64,000 nucleotides of DNA from an uncultured Acidobacteriaceae bacterium (GTDB taxonomy: Bacteria > Acidobacteriota > Terriglobia > Terriglobales > Acidobacteriaceae), in contig CAIKND010000097.1 in assembly GCA_903828675.1 (NCBI GenBank), positions 1 to 64,000 on the forward strand, written 5' to 3'. Every line of letters begins with the position of its first letter. Position 1 is the first letter of the stretch. The notes beneath the pieces were generated by a model. It was not told the origin of the DNA. It ran no database searches and saw nothing but the letters and a program-made list of their open reading frames with translations. Positions 21,613 through 30,088 of the stretch are shown one piece after another. The translations under genes were made by a program, and so were the position numbers.

Positions 21613-21708
21613 CAGTTCTCAGTGATCAGTGGTCAGTGATCAGTTCTTGGTGATCCAGGGTCGAGCGGTCCTTACTGAAAACTGACCGCTGTCTACTGTT
21701 CACTGTTC
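21613..21708. repeat. Heptad-repeat inverted element B (atpA-atpG junction)
   Basis: Left arm from 21613: CAGTTCT, CAGTGAT, CAGTGGT, CAGTGAT, CAGTTCT, TGGTGAT. Right arm from 21674: ACTGAAA, ACTGACC, GCTGTCT, ACTGTTC, ACTGTTC. The period is strictly seven in both arms, and the CAGT words face ACTG words. The right arm ends 2 bp from the atpA stop codon. It occupies nearly the whole 101-bp gap. Confidence 0.82.
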
Positions 21709-21710
21709 TC

Positions 21711-23246
21711 TTACGCCGTTACCGCTGCCGCAAGCTCCGCGGCAAAGTTCGCCTTGTACTCCTTGAGCGCCGTGTGCAGCTTGCTTCGCAGATCGTCGTC
21801 AAGCGACTTCTTCGCGGTCAGGTCGTCCATGAGCGCGGTCTGGGCGGACTCGAAGTACTTGTACAGCCCTACTTCGAAGGCGCGAATGTCGGAAAGCTTG
21901 AAATCGTCCAGATAGCCCTGCGTGCCGGCAAACAGCGCCACCACCTGCTGCTGCCAGGTGAGCGGCTGAAACTGCGGTTGCTTGAGCAGTTCGGTCAAGC
22001 GGCTGCCGCGATTCAACTGCCTTTGGGTCAGAGGGTCAAGGTCGGAGCCGAACTGCGCAAAGGCCGCCAGCTCGCGGTACTGCGCCAGGTCCAGTTTGAG
22101 GGTCGCGCCGACCTGCTTGGTGGCCTTGATGGCCGCCGAGAAGCCGACGCGCGAGACCGAAAGTCCCACATTCACGGCAGGGCGGACGCCGGAGTTGAAC
22201 AGGTCCGTCTCCAGGAAGATCTGGCCGTCGGTGATGGAGATGACGTTGGTCGGAATGTACGCCGAAACGTCGCCTGCCTGGGTCTCGATGACCGGCAGAG
22301 CAGTAAGCGACCCGCCGCCCTTCTCTTTGCTCATCTTGGACGAGCGCTCGAGCAGGCGCGAGTGGAGATAGAAAACATCGCCCGGATAAGCTTCGCGGCC
22401 CGGCGGACGGCGGAGCAGCAGCGAAATCTCGCGATAGGCCATGGCGTGCTTGGAGAGATCGTCGTACATCACCAGCGCGTGACGGCCCGAATCGCGGAAG
22501 TATTCGCCGATGGCCGTGGCCGCGTAGGGGGCGATGTAGAGCATTGGCGCGGGCTCTGAGGCCGAGGCGGCAACGATGATGGTGTGGCCCATGGCGCCGG
22601 CTTCAGTCAGCGTCTGGACGACCTGGGCGATCGAAGACCGCTTCTGGCCGATGGCGCAGTAGATGCAGATCAGGTTGTTCTTGGCGTTGTTGATGATCGT
22701 GTCGAGCAGAACGGCGGTCTTGCCGGTCTGACGGTCGCCGATGATCAGTTCGCGCTGTCCGCGTCCGATGGGAATCATGGCGTCGATGGCCTTGAGGCCT
22801 GTCGCCATAGGCTCGCGCACGCCTTGACGGTCGATGATGCCGGGCGCCAGACGCTCGATGGGCAGCGATTCCGTGGAGGCGATGGGGCCCTTGTCGTCAA
22901 TGGGCTGGCCGAGCGCGTTCACGACGCGCCCAATCATGCCTTCGCCCACGGGCACACTGAGAATCGTGCCGGTGCGTTTGACCTCGTCGCCTTCGCTAAG
23001 CTCGGTGTAGTCGCCCAGAACCACCGCGCCCACCTGGTCTTCTTCCAGGCTCAGGGCCAGTCCGGCGATTCCGTGCGGGAAGCTGAGCAACTCGCCGGCC
23101 ATGACCTTGTCCAAACCGTGAAGGCGTGCAATTCCGTCGCCAAGCGATGTGATGGTCCCGACTTCGTCAACCTGGACCTTAGAGTCGTAGTTCGCGATCT
23201 GCTCGCGAAGGAGTTGCGTAATCTCGTCTGCCTTGATCTGAGCCAT
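21711..23246 (-). CDS. atpA: F1 ATP synthase alpha subunit
   Basis: The protein has 511 residues. The N-terminal helix that contacts delta ([14 protein letters not shown]), Walker A GDRQTGKT, and the C-terminal signature [14 protein letters not shown] are all present. Alpha forms the non-catalytic nucleotide sites of the F1 hexamer. It has heptad elements on both sides (B downstream, C upstream). Confidence 0.98.
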   Translation of the reverse strand: MAQIKADEITQLLREQIANYDSKVQVDEVGTITSLGDGIARLHGLDKVMAGELLSFPHGIAGLALSLEEDQVGAVVLGDYTELSEGDEVKRTGTILSVPVGEGMIGRVVNALGQPIDDKGPIASTESLPIERLAPGIIDRQGVREPMATGLKAIDAMIPIGRGQRELIIGDRQTGKTAVLLDTIINNAKNNLICIYCAIGQKRSSIAQVVQTLTEAGAMGHTIIVAASASEPAPMLYIAPYAATAIGEYFRDSGRHALVMYDDLSKHAMAYREISLLLRRPPGREAYPGDVFYLHSRLLERSSKMSKEKGGGSLTALPVIETQAGDVSAYIPTNVISITDGQIFLETDLFNSGVRPAVNVGLSVSRVGFSAAIKATKQVGATLKLDLAQYRELAAFAQFGSDLDPLTQRQLNRGSRLTELLKQPQFQPLTWQQQVVALFAGTQGYLDDFKLSDIRAFEVGLYKYFESAQTALMDDLTAKKSLDDDLRSKLHTALKEYKANFAAELAAAVTA

Positions 23247-23258
23247 TGTTGTTCCTAA

Positions 23259-23368
23259 CAGTTCACGGTTCGTAGTTCACAGTTCGTAGTTCCCGATACA
23301 CTCTGTTCTCCGAATTCGATCGGCGTTCTTAGGTCTGTGAACTATGAACTAAGAACTGTGAACTGAGT
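23259..23368. repeat. Heptad-repeat inverted element C (atpH-atpA junction)
   Basis: Left arm from 23259: CAGTTCA, CGGTTCG, TAGTTCA, CAGTTCG, TAGTTCC. Right arm from 23334: TCTGTGA, ACTATGA, ACTAAGA, ACTGTGA, ACTGAGT. The right arm touches the atpH stop codon (TGA, 23371-23369 on the minus strand) with no gap. The arms can pair over most of their length with a loop of roughly 40 nt. Confidence 0.82.
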
Positions 23369-23908
23369 TCATCCGGCAATCAATGCTTCCTTCAACCGTT
23401 CCAGCCGTCCGCGCACAGAGCCGTCGTAGACTGTGGAGCCAATACGCACCACCGTGCCACCCAGGATGGATGCGTCCAATTTAAAGCTTGCCTCGATGCG
23501 GGAGCCGGCCAGCTTGCCGATCTCGGCTACCAGTTCGAGGCGTTCCTTTTCGTCCAATGCGCGCGCGGTGACGATCTCCGCCTGGCGAATTCCCAGCCGC
23601 TCCTGCAAAATCCTGCGATAAGCCTGACCTACCTCGCTCACATGGCCGATGCGGCCGTTGTCGATGAGCACGGCGAGCAGGTTGCGCAGTTCCTTTTGCA
23701 GCCCCAATTTCACATTCAACTTGTCCAGAATCCCCACTTTTTCGATGGCGGGAATGGCCGGATTCACAAAGAACTCGCGCAACTCCGGGCTGCCTTCCCA
23801 AGTGCCGAGAAAATCGCTCAACTGTACGTCAATTGCGGCGGAATCCAATTTGGCCGAGGTGACCACATCGGCAAAGGCATTCGCATAGCGGGCAACGAAG
23901 GCGGCCAT
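23369..23908 (-). CDS. atpH: F1 ATP synthase delta subunit
   Basis: The 179-residue protein has the helical N-terminal domain that binds alpha (ARYANAFADVVTSAKLDSAAI) and the C-terminal region (GSRIEASFKLDASILGGTVVRIGSTVYDGSVRGRLERLKEAL) diagnostic of OSCP/delta. It forms the peripheral stalk top with the two b subunits encoded immediately upstream, and the stop codon of atpF abuts its start. Confidence 0.96.
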   Translation of the reverse strand: MAAFVARYANAFADVVTSAKLDSAAIDVQLSDFLGTWEGSPELREFFVNPAIPAIEKVGILDKLNVKLGLQKELRNLLAVLIDNGRIGHVSEVGQAYRRILQERLGIRQAEIVTARALDEKERLELVAEIGKLAGSRIEASFKLDASILGGTVVRIGSTVYDGSVRGRLERLKEALIAG

Positions 23909-24634
23909 CTAGTTCTGTCCCCCTTTGGCCACGTCGCCGATAAACTCGGCAATCAGGGCGCGGTCTGTTTCAGGTGAGAGAACCATCTGCCTGGTAGCCT
24001 GCTCGATGGCCAGATCGGCCGCGAAGTTGCGCAACCCGCGCTTGGCCTGTGCGGCCGCCACGCCAATCTCCTGCTCGGCAGACTGAACGATGCGCGCGCT
24101 TTCTTCGGCGAGTGTGGACTTGATGCGGGCCTCGTCTTCCAGGCTTTCCTGCTCCACCTGGGCGCGGAACTTCTTGATCTCGTCGTCCAACCCCGCCAGC
24201 TTGGCCTCGACCGCGCTCAGGCGGGCGTTGGCGTCCTCAGTTGCTTCGCGAGCTGTCTGGATGCTGTGAACCAATGTCTGCGAGCGCTTGCGGATGATCT
24301 TGGGAAACAGCTTGCCCAGCGGAATGGCCAGGGCGAAAAAGATGATGGCGAAGTTGAGGACCAGAAAAATGCGGGCGGTGGCGTCAGTCGAAAGCCCGGT
24401 CGTTTTCGCGGCCCACTTGACGATGGGGCCATTGACCAGAAATCCGTGCTCCTGCTCTTCCTGGGAAGGAGCGGCCTCAGCCTTCGCGGTGTCTCCAGCC
24501 GGGGCGGTCTCTGACTTGGCCGCCGGAGCCGATTGCTGCGCCGCTGCCCGGACGGGCGCAATGGCCAGCGCGGCAGCTAGAAATAAGAGTACTGAAAACC
24601 ACAGGACCCGTGGCGAAATGCGTACGTGCGGCAT
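23909..24634 (-). CDS. atpF: ATP synthase b subunit with extended N-terminal leader
   Basis: From ATG 24634 the protein has 241 residues. Typical b subunits have about 160. The additional N-terminus begins with a signal-peptide-like segment (VLWFSVLLFLAAALAIAPVRAAAQQ) and an Ala/Glu/Lys-rich linker. The canonical transmembrane helix comes only at about 85-110 (IFLVLNFAIIFFALAIPLG), followed by the long charged stator coiled coil. A TTG at 24646 overlapping the atpF' stop (TTGA) is an alternative start. The leader implies processing or a second membrane segment. Confidence 0.9.
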   Translation of the reverse strand: MPHVRISPRVLWFSVLLFLAAALAIAPVRAAAQQSAPAAKSETAPAGDTAKAEAAPSQEEQEHGFLVNGPIVKWAAKTTGLSTDATARIFLVLNFAIIFFALAIPLGKLFPKIIRKRSQTLVHSIQTAREATEDANARLSAVEAKLAGLDDEIKKFRAQVEQESLEDEARIKSTLAEESARIVQSAEQEIGVAAAQAKRGLRNFAADLAIEQATRQMVLSPETDRALIAEFIGDVAKGGQN

Positions 24635-24642
24635 GAAATCTC

Positions 24643-25101
24643 TCAACGGGAACCCCCGGCAGCCTGCGGCAGCACGGCGCGAACCACCTGGCTCGCCAAC
24701 TCGCCGGCGGAACCCAGAATCGTCTGTTTTGCGGTTGCAGCCTCGGCCTCAACCGCGGACTTGGCCTGACTGACCTTGAGTCCGGCAGCCTTGCGGGCGG
24801 CGTCCAAAGTGGCGTCGCGCTCGGCGCTCCACATCTTCACGCGCTGCTCGCGAATCTTGTAGACCTCGCTACGCGCCTGGCGCAGCTTGTCGGCATACTC
24901 GGCGGTCCTGGCTTCGGCCCGCGCAATCGCCTTCTGCGCCTCTTCAATGGCGCCCTCGGTCAGGTCGCGACGCTTTTTGAGCGTGGCCGTGAGTGGACCC
25001 TGAACCAGAAACTGGTAGGCCAGCACCAGCAGAATGAACAGTAGCGTCGTAGGAATGGCGCCGACCAGCAAGGCCTCGATTTGTTGAATGATCAATTGCA
25101 T
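24643..25101 (-). CDS. ATP synthase b' subunit (second b-type stator subunit)
   Basis: The protein has 152 residues: one N-terminal transmembrane helix (AIPTTLLFILLVLAYQFLVQGPL) and a long Ala/Arg/Glu-rich coiled coil. Having two non-identical b-type genes in tandem indicates a b/b' heterodimeric stalk. It is the first gene of the operon, 70 bp downstream of a good sigma-70-like promoter. The a (atpB) and c (atpE) genes are not adjacent and must lie elsewhere. Confidence 0.9.
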   Translation of the reverse strand: MQLIIQQIEALLVGAIPTTLLFILLVLAYQFLVQGPLTATLKKRRDLTEGAIEEAQKAIARAEARTAEYADKLRQARSEVYKIREQRVKMWSAERDATLDAARKAAGLKVSQAKSAVEAEAATAKQTILGSAGELASQVVRAVLPQAAGGSR

Positions 25102-25171
25102 GGTTGTACCGGTTCGCTCCGGCCGTCAGAAGTGTGTTTTCTCAGGTTGAAAATCTCAGGTGGAACACTTT

Positions 25172-25200
25172 TTTGTATCAGGGGCGGCCACTCAAGTCAA
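25172..25200 (-). promoter_or_regulatory. Sigma-70-type promoter of the atp operon
   Basis: On the minus strand, TTGACT (25200-25195) and TACAAA (25177-25172) are separated by exactly 17 bp. Transcription would start near 25165, leaving a leader of about 64 nt before atpF'. Confidence 0.7.
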
Positions 25201-25389
25201 CGAAGATGGAGGTATTTGGGTGGGGACCTGTGACTGCTGTCACGAAATGGGAATATAGTGCAAAATTGGTCTTGATTTCATCCGAAATAAGCCTAAACTA
25301 ACCATACCACCTAGACCCGGTCCAGGGTCCAGCGGGCAGCCGGTTTCGGGAAGTCCTTCCACTCCTGACTCCGGCGGCCCGCCTCTTAG

Positions 25390-25409
25390 TTTTTGGGGAG
25401 CCCCAAAAA
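25390..25409. terminator. Near-perfect palindromic hairpin downstream of the esterase gene
   Basis: TTTTTGGG-GAGC-CCCAAAAA forms an 8-bp stem whose ends are T/A runs. It could end transcription coming from the esterase on the minus strand, ahead of the atp promoter, but the run of T after the stem is inside the hairpin rather than beyond it, so strength is uncertain. Confidence 0.4.
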
Positions 25410-25562
25410 CAGTTTTCAGTTCTCAGTCTTCAGTTCTCAGTTGCTCGCACCGGGAACTCGCGGCAATCCTCGCAAATGCGAAAGGTTCGCATGCACTCGC
25501 CCTGCTTGACACCGCAAGACGTCAGGAAGTCAAAGCTGAGAACTGAAGACTGAGAACTGCTC
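25410..25562. repeat. Heptad-repeat inverted element D with a perfect 24-bp inverted repeat
   Basis: Left arm from 25410: CAGTTTT, CAGTTCT, CAGTCTT, CAGTTCT, CAGTTGC. Right arm from 25535: GCTGAGA, ACTGAAG, ACTGAGA, ACTGCTC. Positions 25417-25440 and 25536-25559 are perfect reverse complements over 24 bp, separated by 95 bp. The right arm ends at the esterase stop codon (25563). The spacer has AAATGCGAAAGGTTCGCAT with its own small hairpin. Confidence 0.9.
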
Positions 25563-26516
25563 CTACGGCTTCGCCGCTACAGCATCCTTGTCCACCGTCA
25601 TTAGCCCTTGTGCGCGCAGCCAGATTTCCAGCAGGCCGGGCCACTGGTCCAGGGCCTCGTCGCCCTTGCCCAGGCCGGTTCCATGGGGCCCCTTGGCGAA
25701 GATGTGCATTTCCGACACGACCCCGGCCTTGACCAGCGCCTCGTAGAAGCGCAGCGACTGCTCCACCGGGACGGTCTGGTCGGTGAAGGTGTGATAAATG
25801 AAGGTCGGCGGCGTGTCCTTGGTGACGAACAGGTCGGGCGAGTAGGCGACCCGCAGCGCCTCGCACTGGTCCATCAGGTTGAAGATCTTGCAGTAGCTCA
25901 GATGCGACGTGTCCGAGGAGATTGCGCCCAGCCACGGGTAGCCCAGAACCATGTAATCGGGGCGGCTGGAGACCCGCTCGATGGGGTCTTCGGCATCGGC
26001 TTTGCCGGGGATGAACTGGGTGCCCGAAAGCGCCGCCAGGTGGCCACCGGCCGAGAAGCCGATGATGGCAATGCGGTTGGGGTTGATCAGGTAGTCTTTG
26101 GCCCGTGCCCGCACGGTCTGAACGGCGCGCCGCGCGTCAAGCAGCGGGACGGGCAGCACGTAGCCGTGCGAGGTGAGCCGATAGCTGAGGATAAAAGCGC
26201 GAAAGCCGCGTACGGCGAACCAGTCGGCCACTTCGCGGCCTTCAAGATCGCCCGCCAGGCCGCGGTAAGCCCCACCCGGCAACACGATGACCGCGGAGCC
26301 GTTGGCGCTGCCTGTGCGCGGCCCAAGGATGGTCAGAGTGGGTATGTCGTCGCAGGTGGCGCCCTTGGACTGGGGCGCGTCGCCAGGCCACAGGCGGACA
26401 GTCTGGATGTTGAGAAAGGCATTGTCGTTGCCGGCTGTGGCGCAAGTCGTCAATTGACCATGCGCGCCTGAACTGGCCAAAAGAAACACCGCCAGAAATG
26501 CAAAGAACTGCTTCAT
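25563..26516 (-). CDS. Secreted alpha/beta-hydrolase (BD-FAE/acetyl-xylan esterase-like)
   Basis: The protein has 317 residues and a signal peptide (MKQFFAFLAVFLLASSGAHG). The alpha/beta-hydrolase fold shows an oxyanion-hole segment VLPGGAYRGLA (about 78-88). The nucleophile elbow is GFSAGGHLA, with Ser155. A late Asp/His pair is suggested by HTFTDQTVPVEQS and KGPHGTGLG. Homologous enzymes de-esterify polysaccharides or small esters, so this could assist carbohydrate breakdown. It is not in the lyase locus, and its substrate is unknown. Element D follows its stop codon and element E precedes its start. Confidence 0.88.
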   Translation of the reverse strand: MKQFFAFLAVFLLASSGAHGQLTTCATAGNDNAFLNIQTVRLWPGDAPQSKGATCDDIPTLTILGPRTGSANGSAVIVLPGGAYRGLAGDLEGREVADWFAVRGFRAFILSYRLTSHGYVLPVPLLDARRAVQTVRARAKDYLINPNRIAIIGFSAGGHLAALSGTQFIPGKADAEDPIERVSSRPDYMVLGYPWLGAISSDTSHLSYCKIFNLMDQCEALRVAYSPDLFVTKDTPPTFIYHTFTDQTVPVEQSLRFYEALVKAGVVSEMHIFAKGPHGTGLGKGDEALDQWPGLLEIWLRAQGLMTVDKDAVAAKP

Positions 26517-26552
26517 GAAAAACCTCGTCGTTGTTCGCGAGGATTATACAAG

Positions 26553-26666
26553 CAGGGAACAGGGAATAGGGATCAGGGAATATTGCCTTGGTCCTGCCGC
26601 CAACTGCTTGTCGAAAGGGGGTTTGAGTCCGGCGCCGAACGAAGCGGGATGCCTATTCCCTATTCT
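26553..26666. repeat. Heptad-repeat inverted element E (bshC-esterase junction)
   Basis: Left arm from 26553: CAGGGAA, CAGGGAA, TAGGGAT, CAGGGAA, TATTGCC. Right arm from 26653: CTATTCC, CTATTCT. The words differ wholly from those of elements A-D, yet the 7-nt period and inverted layout are the same (GGGAATAGG against CCTATTCCC). It ends 4 bp from the bshC stop codon. Confidence 0.7.
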
Positions 26667-26670
26667 TCCG

Positions 26671-28281
26671 TCATAGCCACATCACGGTATGCCCTGTGCA
26701 GGTGCAGGCCGCCTGTTGGGTGATGGTCTCTGCCAGTTCGATGCCGTAGCGTGCGAAGTAGAACGCAGCGCCATGCAACCGTTCCTGCAGAACTCCCCGG
26801 GGGTAGAGGGCGTTGCTGAGAGTTTCTGCCTGACGGCCGAGCGAAGCTTCGCGCTGCAACTGGAAGTTGGCAGTCAGCCTGCGCATGCGGTTCATCTGGT
26901 AGCGCATCTTGCTGGCCGCCTTGGTGGCGGACTGGCCCAGCCCGGCGTCGATTGTGGTCAGGTATCCGAGTAGTGCCGTCAGTTCGGCGTCCAGGGCCGT
27001 TCCCGTCGCAGCCAGCCGTTCCTGGCCCTCGGCGGGCATGGACCGGGCAGCCAGCAACTGCGCCAGGGAAGACTCGGTCTGGTTGAATAGCTGCTGCGGC
27101 GTCAGTCCGTGTTTCTGCAGCAACTCCGCTATGGCCGGTTCAACCAGCGTTGCTGAAAAGCGCGGCTCCGCATGGGTCCGGCGGCCCAGGATGCGCTCAT
27201 AAAGCACCGCGGACTGGGCAAAGTAGGCCACCTCGGCGGGGCCGCCGATGATGAGCGATGTGGACAGCAGAAAGTCCTGAAAGACGGGCCGCAGCAGCGC
27301 CGAGGGCGAGATGCGTTCGGGCTCAGCGTCCAAAATGCCGACCAGGTCGACGGTGGAATAGTTCTGCCTGCCTGCTTGCCAAAGCCCCGCGGGTTCGGCG
27401 GCGCTGGGGGGCGTCCGCTTCAGGGCGAGCCGAGCGCCAGAATCTTTATCGACCAGAAAAAGCAGGCTTGACTGGGGCATGACGGCCACCTGGGCGTGAT
27501 AGCCGGCGGTTTCAAGCTGGCGGTTGCGGTCAAGCAGCGCGGAGTGCAACTCGTCGGCGCGTTCGATGGCGGCGCGCAGTACCGGGGCGCCCAGGCGGTG
27601 AAAGTCGCGTCCGGCCGCATCCAGGATCAAGAGGCCTTGCGCAGCGAACATCCTGGCGTAAAACTCCGCAAAGGCCGCTGTGAAGGTGCGTCCTGGCTGG
27701 TAGGCATCGGCCAGAACATCCATCGCGTCGGAGGCCCCGAGAATCTCCCACGCCCTATCAATCAGTGGAGTAATCCCCTTGTCGATCACCAGGTTGCCCA
27801 CCGGCAGCGCCGCTTGAATTGGCGAATCGGGGGCGTATTTCAGCTTGATGAGTTCCCGTCTGGAGGGGAAGGTGACGTGGTCGATCTCGTCAAAGTCGTG
27901 GTCTTCGGTAGCCAGCCAGAAGATGGCTGCGTGCGGCTTGCCGGCCGCGGTTGCCTGGCGGGCGCGAGCCAAGGCGGCCGCCGCCTTGAAGGGCGTGAAC
28001 AGCGGCCCCCCCAGGATGCCTATCTGCTGCCCGGTCAACACGGTTCCCGCACCCTGGGCGAGAGCTTCAATGGCCGGCGCAGCGGAGGGCGAAGGGTTCT
28101 GCACTGCCAGCAGGCGCACCAGTTCCGGCCAATGCGCCGCGATCGCTGGACGCGCCTGCCAGCCGGTTTCCGGCGGCAGCGATGGGTAGAAGGGACGTAC
28201 AACCGCATCGCCTGCGCAATAGTCCAGAAACAGCCGGTGCAGGCCCGGCACCACGGTGATGGGATAACAGTCTGTGCTCAA
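26671..28281 (-). CDS. bshC: Bacillithiol biosynthesis cysteine-adding enzyme BshC
   Basis: This 536-residue protein carries the BshC hallmarks VLTGQQIGILGGPLFTPFKAA in the N-terminal Rossmann-like domain and FWLATEDHDFDEIDHV shortly after. A central coiled-coil and C-terminal domain complete the normal length. The family is proposed to join L-cysteine to GlcN-malate in the last step of bacillithiol synthesis. bshA and bshB are not in this window. The gene stands alone on the minus strand, with element E directly after its stop codon. The divergent neighbour is a NUDIX hydrolase. Confidence 0.93.
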   Translation of the reverse strand: MSTDCYPITVVPGLHRLFLDYCAGDAVVRPFYPSLPPETGWQARPAIAAHWPELVRLLAVQNPSPSAAPAIEALAQGAGTVLTGQQIGILGGPLFTPFKAAAALARARQATAAGKPHAAIFWLATEDHDFDEIDHVTFPSRRELIKLKYAPDSPIQAALPVGNLVIDKGITPLIDRAWEILGASDAMDVLADAYQPGRTFTAAFAEFYARMFAAQGLLILDAAGRDFHRLGAPVLRAAIERADELHSALLDRNRQLETAGYHAQVAVMPQSSLLFLVDKDSGARLALKRTPPSAAEPAGLWQAGRQNYSTVDLVGILDAEPERISPSALLRPVFQDFLLSTSLIIGGPAEVAYFAQSAVLYERILGRRTHAEPRFSATLVEPAIAELLQKHGLTPQQLFNQTESSLAQLLAARSMPAEGQERLAATGTALDAELTALLGYLTTIDAGLGQSATKAASKMRYQMNRMRRLTANFQLQREASLGRQAETLSNALYPRGVLQERLHGAAFYFARYGIELAETITQQAACTCTGHTVMWL

Positions 28282-28571
28282 CTACTCACTCGCTTCCAGC
28301 GGTTCATCGCGTTGAATTGCTTCAGTTAAGTTTTTCCTGGGAGGAAGCCGGTACACAGGCCAGGATGCGGAATCCAGCTTAGTTAAGGATGCCACGCCGG
28401 GCGGCTTCGATGCACAAGTGCGGGGTAAACAAGGTTTGCGCGATCGCAGATTCAAGGAAATGGCGTGGGCAAGAGGCGATGCTCAGAACCCTGGCTGCCA
28501 GTGGGTATACTTTGTTTGAATCGCGCAGAATTGCGCGGTGATCCGATTCTGCTGAGAGAAGTGAGGTTGAA
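28282..28571. promoter_or_regulatory. Divergent intergenic region bshC/NUDIX with a candidate -10
   Basis: No gene is seen in this 290-bp gap. A good -10 hexamer TATACT lies at 28506-28511, but the -35 is weak (TCAGAA). Shortly downstream, CGCGCA-GAAT-TGCGCG around 28522-28537 can form a hairpin in the leader of the NUDIX gene. Confidence 0.35.
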
Positions 28572-29297
28572 ATGCCCAGGAAAGTAAAGCCCAAGGTTGC
28601 GGCCACCAAGGTAAAGGCAGTAAAGCCAAAGAAGACAAAGGCCCCCGCATTTGGCAAGCCAGCCGTAGCCCGGCCCAGGTCCAAGACGCCCCTCAAGACG
28701 AGGAAGCCGGCCAAAGCTCCCCAGCCCGCCGCAACCCCCGAAGTAGCTCAACTGCTCAGCTCCGAGGTCGTTTTTGAGGTCCCTCTATTCCGCGTGCTCC
28801 ACGACAAGCTGATCGAGCCGGACGGCCTGGCCAGCGAGCGGGACGTAATCCGCCACAACGGCAGCGTCGTCATTCTGGCCATGGACAGCGCCAAAAACAA
28901 GAAGAACCCCTGGATTGTGATCGAGCGCCAATACCGTCATGCGGCCAACCAGTACCTGTGGGAGCTGCCGGCCGGCAAGCTGGAAGCCGGTGAAGATCCG
29001 CTTGCCGGCGCAAAACGCGAATTGGCCGAGGAGACCGGCTACAGCGCCAAAAAGTGGAAGCCGCTGGTCGAGTACTACGCCAGCCCCGGCTTTCTTGGCG
29101 AGTCCATGAAGGTCTTTCTGGCCGAAGGGCTGGTGGCTGGTGACGCGCACCCCGAAGACGATGAAAAAATCGACTTCCGGCTGGTCCGGCTCTCTGAGGT
29201 GCTCAAGATGATAGATCAGGGCGCAATTCTGGACGGAAAGACCCTTACCAGCGTTCTTTTGTATGCGCGCAAGGTGGGCGGCAAGCGGAAAAAGTAA
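28572..29297 (+). CDS. NUDIX hydrolase (ADP-ribose pyrophosphatase-like) with Lys/Pro-rich N-terminal tail
   Basis: The protein has 241 residues. A basic, disordered tail of about 50 residues (PRKVKPKVAATKVKAVKPKK) precedes the NUDIX domain. The box is complete at about 135-157 (GKLEAGEDPLAGAKRELAEE followed by TGY), with the REUXEEXGU metal-binding core intact. The domain resembles ADP-ribose/ADP-sugar pyrophosphatases, which cleave the sugar-nucleotide diphosphate. The tail is unlike the standard enzyme and could bind nucleic acid or polyphosphate; that is speculation. The ribosome-binding site is GTGAGG. Confidence 0.88.
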   Translation: MPRKVKPKVAATKVKAVKPKKTKAPAFGKPAVARPRSKTPLKTRKPAKAPQPAATPEVAQLLSSEVVFEVPLFRVLHDKLIEPDGLASERDVIRHNGSVVILAMDSAKNKKNPWIVIERQYRHAANQYLWELPAGKLEAGEDPLAGAKRELAEETGYSAKKWKPLVEYYASPGFLGESMKVFLAEGLVAGDAHPEDDEKIDFRLVRLSEVLKMIDQGAILDGKTLTSVLLYARKVGGKRKK

Positions 29298-29639
29298 ATT
29301 TTATGTAAACTTTTTCTAGAAAACGGCGTCCCTTATTGCTCCCCGTCAAGGGACGCCGCCTGAAGCGCTACCTATACTCCAATCGTTGCCCCCGGTCAGG
29401 GTAACGGATTCGATCTATGGTTTTTTGTTGTGAAACTATCGATTCCGGTACTCCTCCGAGGCGACAGAACGGGCTTGGGCTGCAACCGGATATCGGTGCA
29501 GACCCGTTCCAAACTTTGAGAAGATGTAGCTGGGGCCGAATCAACCTTTCGGCGCTCTGGGTCGTCCAAGCCCAAAGCACCTGTGAGTAATTCCCCTCGC
29601 TCACGGGGGCCCCGCAGTACCAAAGGAAGGCAGGAGCCT
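29298..29639 (+). promoter_or_regulatory. Long leader of the cold-shock gene with a strong hairpin
   Basis: No gene is supported in this 342-bp stretch. A perfect 11-bp stem CGGCGTCCCTT (29324-29334) and AAGGGACGCCG (29348-29358) with a 13-nt loop follows the NUDIX gene. On the minus strand it is followed by TTTTCTAG, but no minus-strand gene reads into it. The rest may be a structured 5' leader such as those of cspA-type mRNAs. Confidence 0.4.
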
Positions 29640-29870
29640 GTGGCTCAGTACAAAGGGAAGGTCAAGTGGTTCAACAATGCCAAGGGCTACGGATTCATCG
29701 GACGCGATGACGGGCCAGATGTATTCGTTCATTACTCGGCAATTCAACTGGACGGATATAAAACGCTCAAGGAAGGCGACGAGGTAGAGTTCGATATCGT
29801 CGAGGGCCAAAAGGGTCCCCAGGCGGATGCAGTGATCCGCTATCGGGACAGTGCCCACAGCGCCGCTTAG
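29640..29870 (+). CDS. Cold-shock domain protein (CspA family)
   Basis: The start GTG 29640 follows a GGAG and yields 76 residues, matching the usual CspA length of 65-75. RNP1 (KGYGFI) and RNP2 (DVFVHYSAI) are intact on the five-stranded OB fold, which binds single-stranded RNA/DNA and melts secondary structure. A longer reading frame from GTG 29583 would add 19 residues of low-complexity sequence and is not favoured. The gene is monocistronic with a long leader. Confidence 0.93.
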   Translation: MAQYKGKVKWFNNAKGYGFIGRDDGPDVFVHYSAIQLDGYKTLKEGDEVEFDIVEGQKGPQADAVIRYRDSAHSAA

Positions 29871-30088
29871 CAACGCGTAGGTCCGGACGTTAGGAAGGCG
29901 CCACCGCAGAGTGGTGATTGTGAAGTGCGCCCGGATTTATGTCATTCGTCACAATTGGTTACACGACACAATGAATTGCATTTGGATCCACTCCGGTAAT
30001 CTTGCCTTGCAATTTTGTACAGGATTCCTGCCGATCACCGGTGCCCGTTGCCGGCCGGTTGGCGGGCTTGAATTCTGTGCGGCTTAAT

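Noticed and set aside
29583..29639. Upstream extension of the cold-shock protein from GTG 29583
   Set aside because: The 19 added residues are not found in CspA proteins, and the GGAG before GTG 29640 fits the conserved start.
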